NCBI GenBank assembly: GCA_019918135.1
Contig: WBZZ01004158.1
Location: 219,001 to 283,000, forward strand
Source: Paulinella micropora
Taxonomy: Eukaryota > Cercozoa > Imbricatea > Euglyphida > Paulinellidae
DNA: 64,000 nt
Reading direction: 5' to 3'
Within the stretch, counting starts at the first letter, position 1; every line of letters begins with the position of its first letter. Shown here piece by piece: positions 20,243-29,409 of this stretch. Both the position numbers and the translations under genes were made by a program. The notes beneath the pieces were generated by a model. That model worked only from the letters and a program-made list of their open reading frames with translations. It had not been told where the DNA came from and made no database searches.

Positions 20243-20349
20243 AGGGAGGGGTGTAGTTGGACCCCAGACGGATGCAGGCCGGCCGAGAGAGAAAGAGAGA
20301 GCACGCGAGGGTAGCAAGGGGCGCCGCCCCGTCCTGGCTCAGGTCTTGA
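19998..20349. other. Intergenic region with GA-dinucleotide repeat
   Basis: No gene. A (GA)n microsatellite lies at about 20213-20240, with a shorter GA-rich copy after GGCCGGCCGAGAGAGA near 20278-20300. TTTAAT at 20155-20160 is ATTAAA on the minus strand and may serve the RS-rich gene. Confidence 0.5.
20155..20160 (-). terminator. Poly(A) signal ATTAAA on minus strand
   Basis: Reads ATTAAA on the minus strand, 190 bases beyond the stop of the RS-rich gene. Confidence 0.4.
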
Positions 20350-21234
20350 TTAAATACCACCCGGGAAGGCCTGGCTCATGTTGGCATTGACGTTCCTGGC
20401 CTGCAGCTCCAGGTCCGCGAGCCTAGCTTCCAGTGCGTCTACACGCTGTGTCAATTGCTCCATGACCTGCAGGGAGCTGAAGAGTCTGGGCATAAAGAGC
20501 TTTTGTTTGTCCAGGAGCTGGATGGCCGCCTTGAGACACTTGTGTTCCTCCCCGCGCAACCGGGCGTCGGGGGCCAGGATGACCTGGGTGGGCGACGTGG
20601 CGAGCACACGGGCCTCGCCCGCGCCGTCTCGCAGCGCGGTCGACAGGAGTGGCGTGCGAGGAGAGTGGTCGGCGGGCTGGTCTACCACGGACTGCATGGC
20701 CCGTGACGCCTGCACCGCGGTCGAGGCGTGGGACACCGCCGGGCCGTTCGCTGCCCCGGAGCCGCCCCAGGGGTCAGCCTTGTCCGCCCGCCAGGCCTGG
20801 CCGGGAGGCGGGTGCTGGCGAGCGCCCGTGCCCCACGCAGGGGGCTCCTCCGGCTGTCGCTGGTACGCCTGCCAGGCCTCCCTCTCTCGGCGTGAACGCG
20901 AACGCCGGGGTGGGGGGCTGCGGCTCCGGCTGCGGCTCCGGCTGGCGCTCCTGCGCTCCCGGCTGCGCCACGCCCTCTCCCAGCTGCGGCTCCGACTCCT
21001 GTCCCAGTGGTGCTGGCGGGCAGAACCGCCGTGGCGGCGCTCCCGCCTTTCGTTGCTGCGGCTGCGCCCACCGCGCCAGTAGTCCTGGTCGTAGCCGCCC
21101 CGGCGGGACGGCGCGTCGCGGCGGCTCGCGCCGAGCGGTGGCAGCGGCGCCGGTTCCTGCTGCGCCGGGGCCGGCCGCCCGAGGCTCTGGAGGCTAGCGT
21201 GGCCTCCACTGTCCGCGGCGCCCGCCGTCGACAT
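20350..21234 (-). CDS. Arginine/serine-rich (RS-domain) protein
   Basis: Uninterrupted 294-aa frame; ATG at 21234-21232 (MSTAGAADSGG), stop TAA at 20350. Residues about 55-125 form an RS domain (SRSNERRERR, DRSRSRSWERAWRSRER, SASRSRSRSRSPPP). The middle is Pro/Ala-rich. The last 70 residues form a helix with heptads (VMEQLTQRVDALEARLADLEL) that should be a coiled coil. RS domains in cellular SR proteins bind RNA-processing factors and are phosphorylated. In viruses similar tails are found on DNA- or RNA-binding packaging and regulatory proteins. Since other genes in this window seem to be spliced, a role in RNA processing is attractive but inferred. It is divergent from the next gene across a very GC-rich promoter region. 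Confidence 0.7.
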   Translation of the reverse strand: MSTAGAADSGGHASLQSLGRPAPAQQEPAPLPPLGASRRDAPSRRGGYDQDYWRGGRSRSNERRERRHGGSARQHHWDRSRSRSWERAWRSRERRSASRSRSRSRSPPPRRSRSRREREAWQAYQRQPEEPPAWGTGARQHPPPGQAWRADKADPWGGSGAANGPAVSHASTAVQASRAMQSVVDQPADHSPRTPLLSTALRDGAGEARVLATSPTQVILAPDARLRGEEHKCLKAAIQLLDKQKLFMPRLFSSLQVMEQLTQRVDALEARLADLELQARNVNANMSQAFPGGI

Positions 21235-21859
21235 GAGGCTGGACTGGGGTCCGCTGGGTCCGGCTGGGCCTAGCGTAACGGGCCGGGCGAGGAGCGCGGG
21301 GGAGAAGGGGGGAGGGGGAAGGGTTGGGCGGCGGTGGGGAGGAGGGGGGGTCCTCCTGCGGTATCGGTACGCGAGAGGGAGGACGCTGCTGCTCTCCTGG
21401 CGGCAGGGACGCGGAGAACTTTTGGTGCCCACGCCGCCGGGGAGGGGGGAGGGGAGCGCGGGGGGGGGCGCACGCGGGGGGCGCCCCGTGCCCCGCTCCC
21501 GTGCCCCTTCCCTCCCCGCGCGCGCCCCCTCCCTTCCCCTGGCTCCCCCCCCTTCCCTCGGCGCGCGCGGAGCCCCGCCCGGGCGGGCCCGGGGGGGCCT
21601 CCAGGGGGCGCGGGGGCGCTGCCCGCCTCGCGTGCCCCACGGCGCGGTGGCGCGGGGAGGGGGCGCGCCCGGGGTGCGTGCCAGTGAGGAGGGCGGGCGC
21701 CCCCCCGCGCGCGCCACTGGCACGCGCCGGTGAGGGGGAGGGAGCACGCGCGTGCGCCGTGGCACGGAGGGCACACGCGCGGCGCACGCGCGAGCGCGCG
21801 GGTGGGGGCGCACGCAGCTACCCACAGCCGGCGGCCCCCGACACAAACGACCCGCCCGG
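21235..21859. other. Divergent GC-rich promoter region with inverted repeat
   Basis: Lies between two divergent genes. No TATA box is seen. An 11-bp perfect inverted repeat, GCGTGCCAGTG at 21676-21686 and its complement at 21715-21725, is separated by 28 bases. Frames here are composition artefacts. Confidence 0.4.
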
Positions 21860-23733
21860 CATGGACCACGACGCCCTGCTCCCAGGCCCGGCCCCAAGCG
21901 CCACAAGGCCCAGCACGACGACGCTACGCCTGCGGCCCGGCTAGTGCTGGGCGCGGGCACCGGGTACCAGGCCACGGTGTTCTTGCTCGCCTGCCGGTCC
22001 GGCGCGGTGGACTACGCGCGGTACCGTGACCTCGTAGCCCTGGCCCTGGCCTCCAAGTGGCTGTTGCGGGCGCTGGCCACGCAGGGGGCTTTCGCCCGCT
22101 TCCCCACGCTGGCCCGTCCCTTGCTGCACCAGGTGTTCCACCACACGGGCCTGCACCCACGCGGGCCCGCCTGCCTCGCGGCCGCGGCGCGAGAAGTCCG
22201 GCCCCCGGCGGGCGGCCTCCGCCTCGCCCCGTCCTCGCGCTGGCTGCTGCGGGAGCCTTACTATTCCTACGTGGCCTCCGCACGCTGCCGGGCCGTCTTG
22301 CTGCTCCTGTGGCTCGCGGCCCCGTGCCAGCCACGAGGCCAGCAGTCGTACGAACGCCGCTGCGGCGGCCGGCCTGTAACACCGGCTACGATCCCCGCCT
22401 CACCCGGCTCTTCTCCCCCGAAGCCTTCTCCGACTGGCGGGCGCGCTACCGCGAGGCCCCTTGCTACCTCAGCCTCTTGCTCGACTTCGCCCGGGCCTGC
22501 TCCTCGTGCGCCCAGCTGTTCCCCCGCGGGGGGAAGCAGCAGCCAGGCGCCCCCCTACTCTGCTGCGGCCAGCCGCTCGGGCCCCCGGGGCTCAGCGTCT
22601 TGCAGATCTTCGACGTCGTCACGCTGGAGCCGCTGGCGGTGGTGCGAGCGGGCCAGCAGCGGGCACGGTCCCGGGCGCTGCGGCCCTGGGCACGGGGCCG
22701 AGTCGAGCAGCTGACCCGGGACTGCCTACGGCGCACCGAGGCGGCCTGGGGCCCCTCCCACCTGGTGTACCTGGAAACCGGGGGCCCCGAGTCCTGGCTG
22801 TACTGCCACTGGGCCCGCGAAATCCTCCGCGCCTTGCCCCCGGGGTTGCGCTGGGAGTGGGCGCAGCGCCGGCTCCTGTTCTCGCCCTGGCTTCCCCCCG
22901 TCCACTCGCTGGTGTGCACGACGCTGGGGCTCGGGCCCCGGGCCACGATCGCCGAGGCCTTCGCCGCGCTGACGCCCGAGCACCTGCGCCTGCCCGCGTG
23001 CCTGTGCCTGGCTTCGGAGACCCTCGCCCGGGCGCTGTCTGCCGGCAGCCGCCTGCGGCTGGCCGAGGTCAGCGACGAATCTGCGTTCTTGGCCGCGCTG
23101 CCGGACCTGCTGCCGCGGGAGCCCTGGCTGTTCGCCTGCCGTTGGCAGGGTGGCCTGTACCGGCGGGACCCCGAGGGCGCGGGGTTCTGCCCCGTCCGCA
23201 CCGAGGCCTGGCCCCGGCTGCTGGCCGCCGCAGGCGAGGTCTTGGCTTCCGTGCCCCCGGGGTCCCGCCGCCGTGGTGGACTGGGGGGTGCTGAGCTCAA
23301 CGCTGGCCCTGGCCTTCGCGCTCTCGGTGTTGCCGGCGGCCTGCCGGCTCTCGGCCTCGCGCGAGGCGCCGGACCCTGCGTGGCCGTGGGAGGCCGGCTG
23401 CTGGCGCAGCGCGTGGTCCGTGGTGCAGCACAGCCTGGGCGCCGGGCTCGTGGCCGACCCAGACGAGGGGCGCCGGCTCGACGTCCCGCCGCCGGCCACC
23501 GCCCCAGCGCCGCACGCCCGTGAGGCAGAGGACCAGCGCGCCCTAGGCCTGGAGGTGACCCCCTACGGCACTGCGAGCCATCTCGGCAGCTGGAGCAGCG
23601 GGCCTGGACTACGCTGTGCGGGCGGCCGTTGCAGGAGCTCCTGCGGGCACTCGGCGCCTTTCTGCTCGCGCCGGAGGCCGAGAGCCAGCGCTGGTGGCGG
23701 GCCCTGGCCTCGTCTCCGATCGACCAGCTCTGA
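21860..23733 (+). pseudogene. Orphan protein with several frameshifts
   Basis: Coding sequence is evident from ATG 21860 (MDHDALLPG) to TGA 23731-23733, but the frame changes near 21885, 22370, 23275 and 23570. The product would be about 620 residues. A GPKRHKAQHDD basic motif near the start resembles a nuclear localisation signal. The centre has paired cysteines (CSSCAQLF, LCCGQPL) that may bind zinc, and many Leu/Trp/Arg-rich helices; the C-terminus ends with SSPIDQL. ATTAAA follows at 23816. I recognise no family. The conserved amino-acid texture in each frame segment suggests recent damage or assembly indels rather than ancient decay. It is divergent from the RS-rich gene. Confidence 0.5.
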
Positions 23734-23815
23734 TCAGCATAGGTGGCAGTTCCTGGACGTTGCATCGTGTTCTGCCGGGACTCGTAACCTAGTGTCGAAG
23801 CTTTTTTGGCTTGAG

Positions 23816-23821
23816 ATTAAA
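23816..23821 (+). terminator. Poly(A) signal ATTAAA
   Basis: ATTAAA lies 83 bases after the stop of the orphan gene. The flanking sequence (GTTCCTGGACG, CTAGTGTCGAAGC) recurs near 26605-26660, marking a duplication. Confidence 0.5.
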
Positions 23822-23975
23822 GTTTTACTTTCTGTTTCTTCCTTAATTAGTACTCAGCTCTCGGTAGGGCACCCCGCCCGCCGGCACCCGCCGGGCCCCG
23901 CGCTGCGGTGCCCACACGACGGCTCTGTGATCCGGGCGGCCCGGCCAAAGCGGGGATGTTCGTAGACCTAGTTTC

Positions 23976-26305
23976 TTAACAACCTGAGCTGCTCGTACTG
24001 CCTCGCTCTTGCCTGATTGTGCCGCGCTTGCCAGCCTGCTTCGAACACCAGGAACCTACTGACCTCCAAGCTCCGTAGCCCTGGAAGCGAGTCAAGCATG
24101 CCCCAGAGCAGCGCACGTGTGACGACGCGCTGCGGACGGCCGGCTTAGTCGGGCCTTGTAGTTTTAGTAGCAGGAATCGCGCCAACGGCCGCAGCAGCTC
24201 CACCAGTTGCACCAGATCCGCTTCGCCCAAGCACTGCAGGCCCTGCACCTCCAGCTCTCGCAGGCCAGAGGGGGGTATTAGGTGTGGCAGCGTCCCAGCT
24301 ACAGTCTGCAGGCTCACTACCAGCTTCTCGAGGTGGGCGCACTGGGACAACGTCTCCAGCGCCCCGCCCTCGACGAGGCCGAGAGCCCCGGCCGGGACGG
24401 GAGCGACGTAAAAGTGTAGCTCCTCGAGGCCGGGCAGCCTGGGCCAGAGCGCTCTGACACCGGCCGCCGTGAAATTCGCCTGGCCGGACTTGTCGCCCAG
24501 CCTCAGCCGCCGTAGGCAGGGCAGCGGGCCTAGGCGGCCCAGCCCCTCGTCCGTGAGGCCCGTGCACCCCTCGAGGTTTAGCTCTAGTAACGAGCGCAGG
24601 CGAGGTAGTTCTGTACCCGTGAGCCGTGTACAGCCGTACAAGCTCAGCACCCGCAGGTTGCAGTAGAGCCCTAGCGAGGCGAGCCCCGCGTCGGTGAGGT
24701 TGGTGCAGCCGCCGAGGTGCAGCTCCTGCAGTCCGGCCAGGCCCGACAGCACTTTCAGGTCCGCCTCGAGGTCGACACACTCCGCCAGGTCGAGGTGCCG
24801 CAGGCTGCCCAGGGGCGGCAGAGCCCTCAGCCCCTGGTCCGTCAGGCCGCAGCCCCGGAGGACCAGCTTGTGCAACCGCGACAGGGGCCGTAGACTAGCC
24901 AGCCCTTTGCATGTGATAGACTCCGCCTTGCACAGAGTGAGCTCCTCCAGTGCCGTGAGGCTGGCTAGGGCGGCCAGCCCCTCGTCGTTAATGGAGGTGG
25001 GCCCCCGACGCTGAGCACTAGCTTGCGCAGGTTGGTCAGTGTCCACAGGTTGCTTAGGTCTTCGTTTACAATATCTAGGTCCATCGTCAGTGTTCGAAGC
25101 TTGACAAGTCCAGCGACAAACCTCAGGCAGGTTCCCGTGAGGCTATTGCCATCTTCGACGGGCAGAGGTTGTCCCTCGGCGTCTTCCTCTACCCCCCAGC
25201 CATCCGGGAGGTTGAGCTCTTCGAGGTTCTCGCTCAGCCATGGCAGGAAATCGAACTGTTCTGTGCTGATTCTTGCGTCCCCGGAGATGTCTAGTTTCTT
25301 GAGCCTCCGGAATCCTCCTTCGTGCTCACACAGCCCCGCAAAGTATCAAACACATTTTCGTCGTGGATACTGCCAGCGAGGTCTAGTTCCTCGAGGCTGG
25401 GCAACAGCGCTATGGACTGTAGGTACTCGTCAGTTATCTGCCGATCTTCTGGCCAGGCCGACAGGTTCAGCACGCGCAATCGGTGGCCCCAGCGGCCGGG
25501 CTCGCCCGCGTGCTGGAGCCAGGGCGGGTCCTCGTCCTCGTCCTCCTCCGCCCGCACCTGGCCGCAGGCGGTTAGGTCCAGCTCCAAGAGGCCTTCCACG
25601 CGGGCAGCGAACCCAGCAGCCCGTTGCCTGTAATGCCGGAGTGCTGGAAGCCCAGCCGCTGGAAGTCACGCTTCCTGTCCACCAGCGCAGCCAAGCGTGT
25701 GTCGGTGAAGCCCGCGAAGTCCAGGCTGACCAGGTCTTGGAGCGAGGTCACGCAACGTAGCCAGTCCTCTTCTGCCACGCCCGGGGCCAGGCGCGGGAGG
25801 TCCAGTCGTCGAAGTTGCGGGAAGAGCTCCGGCAGCTGCAGGAGCGTGGCCGCCGCGACGGCGCAGTCGCCGTGGCTGTCCTCATCTACCAGGGACAGGT
25901 GCCGGACGACCAGGCCGTGCAGGTTCTGCCGCCCAAAGGGTGGGTCCGCGCGCGTGTCCGCGAGCAGCCAGACGTGTTCGCAGGTTACGCGCGCCCTCCG
26001 CCAGGTTGGGCCCAGGAGCTCGAAGAGGCGTCGGTGTGAGGCGAGGCGAAAGTCGAGCTCGGGGAGCGTGCAGTTGCGCCAGAAGCCAGGGACCTTGACC
26101 GCTTGGTGGTAATAGGCCTCGGACGTGCAGGCGAGGCCGAGCGTGTCGACCGTCCAGCGCAGAAAGGGTGCGAGCCGCGGCCCCAGGACGCCGGCCTGGC
26201 AGGGCGGTGCCTGGCCGCCACGCCTGCAAGACACAACCAATGCGCGGGGCGGAGCTGGGCGAGGGGGGGGGGCAGCGCACAAGGGGACCTGGAGGGCTGT
26301 GCCAT
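23976..26305 (-). pseudogene. LRR protein paralogue 1, broken
   Basis: Minus-strand paralogue of the intact LRR gene ending at 26824. Predicted exon 1 is complement(26289..26305), MAQPSR, followed by a 65-nt intron and the body from 26223. The N-terminal quarter has an F-box-like helical stretch (FWRNCTLPELDFRLASHRRLF). Then come leucine-rich repeats of the SKP2/AMN1 type, about 24-26 residues each (GCTNLTDAGLASLG, GCGLTDQGLRALPPLGSL). Compared with the intact copy, frames change near 25590, 25335 and 25015, and the C-terminus diverges after about 24130. Proteins with this layout usually select substrates for SCF ubiquitin ligases; that is family knowledge, not shown here. It looks like a pseudogene created after duplication. 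Confidence 0.6.
26224..26288 (-). other. Predicted 65-nt intron in LRR paralogue 1
   Basis: Minus strand starts GTCCCC and ends TCTTGCAG. The 17-nt first exon before it and the exon after it match the paralogue at 29012-29094 in phase, while intron length and sequence differ. Confidence 0.55.
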
Positions 26306-26823
26306 CGCGGGCGGGGACGGCTCGATCGGACAGTCCAGGGGCTGGCTAGGGGACGGTTCACGGCGGTGCTGCGACAGCAAACGACTGCACACGCACAGAC
26401 TGCTTTAGGAGGGAGACACCACCCGAAGCAAATGACGGGGCAGGAGGGGCGGGGAGCGGAGGGGGGGAGGGCGGGGGAGGGGGGGGGTGCCCCGGGGAGC
26501 AGGGGGGGGGGCGCCGGCCCCTCGTCTCCACCCCCCCCCCTCGGCAGCTCTCGCCGCAGGCCTTGGCCTCGTCCCCTGCCTGCCGGCTCTGGTCATTGGA
26601 GTTCCTGGACGCCGGTCCCGTGTTCTGTCAAGACTGAGTCTAGTGTCGAAGCCTTTTCGCTTCTGCTTAAAAGTTTTTACTTCTGGTGCTGCTACTACTC
26701 AGCTCTGGGTAGGGCACCCTGCACCGCGCCCCCTCGCCGGGTCCCGCAGGCACTCGGTCCAAGCACGACTGCTCGGTGCTCCGGGGGCAGGAAGGGGAGA
26801 GCCAGCCGGAGCGAGAGTGCGCG
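26306..26823. other. Spacer containing a copy of the orphan-gene 3' flank
   Basis: No intact gene. The stretch 26595-26800 resembles 23735-23950 (GTTCCTGGACG, CTAGTGTCGAAGC, TACTCAGCTC, GGTAGGGCACCC), so it is a duplicated 3' flank of the orphan gene carried along with the LRR gene. The part around 26405-26560 is G/C-run rich. Confidence 0.5.
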
Positions 26824-29111
26824 CTAGTTGTCCGTTGACCAAAGCCTGAGCCGCCCGTCCGCCCACACCGCGTCTACCTCATCGGGCTGCGCCGGGGGGT
26901 CGGACACGAACGACGAACTGACGTCTATGAGCCGCAGCCCCGGGGATTCGTGGTCTAGCACGTGCCGGAGCTGTTCCAAGGTAAGGAGGGGCGCGGTCAC
27001 CGGCCCTGGTGCCCCCCCGTGCCACGTCATCGCCGGGCGTCGCAGTCCTAGTACCCGGAGCAGCGGCAGGCTCCGCAGCAGCCCCCTCAGCCGCTCCCCT
27101 GACAGTTCTTCGGTCAGGCCCGTCACGGTGAGCTCCCGCAGGCCGGCGGGGAGGTCCGAGGGCAGAGTGCGCGACCTCACGACCAGCTGCTCGAGCTGGG
27201 CGCACCCGGACAACCCCGCCAGTGCCTCGCCCGCCACGTTGCCGTTGGCAGCCAGCGTGAGGTGTAGTTCCTCTAGGCCGGGCAGCCGGGGCCAGAGCGC
27301 CCTGACACCGGCCGCCGTGAAGCTCGGCTGGTAGAACTTCTGGCCCAGCCTCAGCAGTCGCAGGCCAGGCAGCGGGCCCAGGCGGCTCAGCCCCCCGTTA
27401 GTGAGGCAGGTGCATCTTTCGAGGTCTAGCTCTGCTAACGAGCGCAGGTGGGCTAGTCCTGTACCCGTGAGCAGCCGACAGCCGCGCAAGTCGAGCACCC
27501 GCAGGCTGCGGGGGCGTCCCAGTGAGGAGAACCCCGCGTCGGTGAGGTAAGCGCAGCAGCGGAGGTGCAGCTCCTGCAGGCCGGCCAGGCGTGAGAGCAC
27601 CTTTAGGTCCGCCGCGAGGCCGCTACAGTTTGACAGGTCGAGGTGCCGCAGGCTGCCTAGGGGCGGCAGGGCCGCCAGCCCCTGGTCCGTCAGGCCGCAA
27701 CCCGAGAGTACCAGCTTCCGCAGCCTTGCCAGGGGCCGCAGGTAAGCTAGCCCCGTGCCGTGCAGCCGCTCAGCCTCGGACACCCTGAGATCCTCGAGGT
27801 TCGTGAGGCTGGCTAGGGCGGCCAGGCCCGTGTCGGTGATAGCGGTGGTCTGCATGGAGCTCAGCTCTAGCGTGCGCAACTCGGTCAGTGCGGACAGGCT
27901 CTTTAGCTCCTTGTCGGTAATACGTAGGTCCGCCCTTAGTATCCGAAGCTTGGTCAGGCCCCGGACAAACAGCAGGCGGGTCCCTGTGGGGCCGTCGGAA
28001 CCCCGCGGAAGGTGCAGCTCTTCGAGTTCCGACAGCTGTGACAGGAAGCCAAGCCAGGCTGTGCTCGCTGGTGTTGTCCCCCCGAGGTCGAGTTTCCTGA
28101 GCTGCCGGAACCTGTTCTCTTGCAGGCACAGGTTAGACATAGCAGGTATCGCGTCGATGTCTCCACTGTCGCAGAGGTTTAGTTCTTGGAGTTGGGGTAG
28201 CAGCGCTATGCGCCCTATCCAGGCGGCGTTCACCTGCCGCCCTGCCAAGCGCGACAGGTTCAGCACTCGCAGTTGCTGGCCCCAGTGGTCGGGCCCGCCC
28301 GCGCCCCCGAGCCAGGGCGCGTCGTTGCCCAGATCATCGCAGGAGGCCAGGTCCAGCTCCGTCAGGCCTGGCACGCTGGGCAACGAAGCCCACAGTCCCT
28401 GGCCAGTAATGCTCGAGTGCTGGAAGCACAGCCGCTGGAAGTCACGCTTCCTGTCCACCAGCTGCGCCAAGCCGTCGTCGGTGAAGTCCACGAAGTCCAG
28501 GCCGTCCAAGTGTGGGAGCGAGGTCACACAAGCTAGCCAGACGTCGTCGTCGTCCGCCACGTCCGCCGCCAGGCGCGGGAGGTCCAGTCGTTGGAGTTGC
28601 GGGCAGACCTTCGGCAGTGCCTGGAGCGTGGCTGCCGTGACTGCACAGTCGTCGGGATTGTCCGCATCCACCAAGGAAAGGTGCCGGACGACCAGGCCCT
28701 GCAGGTCCGCCAGGGGGGGTGGGTCCGCGTGCGCGTCCGCGAGCAGCCAGACGTGTTCGCAGGTTACGTGCGCCCGTCGCCAGGTTTCGCCCAGGAGCGC
28801 GAAGAGGCGCCGGTGGGCGGCGAGGCGGAAGTCGAGCTCGGGCAGCGTGCAGTTGCGCCAGAAGCCCGGGGCCTGCACCACTTGGTGGTACCAGGCCTCG
28901 GACGTGCAGGCGAGGCCGAGCGCTTCCATCGTGCCGTGCAGAAAAGGTGCGAGCCGCGGCCTCAGGACGCCGGGCTCGCCGGGCCCGCCGGGCGACGCCT
29001 GGTCGCGGCGCCTGCAGGACACAACCAGTGCGCGGTGGGTAAGGAGAGAGGGGGTGGTGTTGGGGGCGGGGAGGGGGGCAGTGCACCAGGGGACCTGGAG
29101 GGCTGAGCCAT
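26824..29111 (-). CDS. LRR protein paralogue 2 with F-box-like N-terminus, intact after splicing
   Basis: Predicted CDS is complement(join(26824..29011,29095..29111)), 735 codons with stop. Exon 1 encodes only MAQPS plus part of an Arg codon; an 83-nt GT-AG intron follows. Residues about 40-90 (GLACTSEAWYHQ, FWRNCTLPELDFRLAAHRRLFALLG) form a helical, F-box-like region. Then come some 15 leucine-rich repeats of the SKP2/AMN1 type (SGCGLTDQGLAALPPLGSLRHLDLS) up to about residue 640, and a short tail ending LWSTDN. The usual role of such proteins is substrate choice for an SCF ubiquitin ligase in nucleus or cytosol; in viruses they redirect host protein turnover. That is inference. The frame also stays open far upstream of 29011, but that extension is low-complexity and lacks support from the paralogue. 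Confidence 0.7.
29012..29094 (-). other. Predicted 83-nt intron in LRR paralogue 2
   Basis: Minus strand starts GTCCCC and ends GTCCTGCAG after a C/T-rich stretch. The equivalent intron is present at the same phase in the broken paralogue (26224-26288) with a different length. Confidence 0.55.
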
Positions 29112-29409
29112 CGCGGTGCAGGGGAGGGGGGCGGAGAGTCCGGGGAGCCAGTTCGAGGGCGGCGCTGCGCCTGCTAACTACGGCACAGGCACAACCCGCT
29201 TTAGGCAGGAGACCCCGCGCAGGGAATGACGGGGCGAAGGGTGGGGGGGGAGAGAGGACGGCGGGAGAGGGGAGGGAAGGGGGCCCCCCTTCTTCCCTCC
29301 CTGGGCGGCCGCCCGGCGGCCTCCGGGGGGGGGAGCCGTTCCGCCGGGCGCCCCCCGGCCTCCTCCCCCCCCCCCCCCCCAAAAGCAAGCTTAGCGACCC
29401 GTTCGCGTC
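29112..29409. other. Spacer between LRR gene and giant glycoprotein gene
   Basis: No gene is seen. Contains G runs and a 14-base C run near 29367-29380. It should hold divergent promoters for the two flanking genes; no TATA box was found. Confidence 0.35.
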
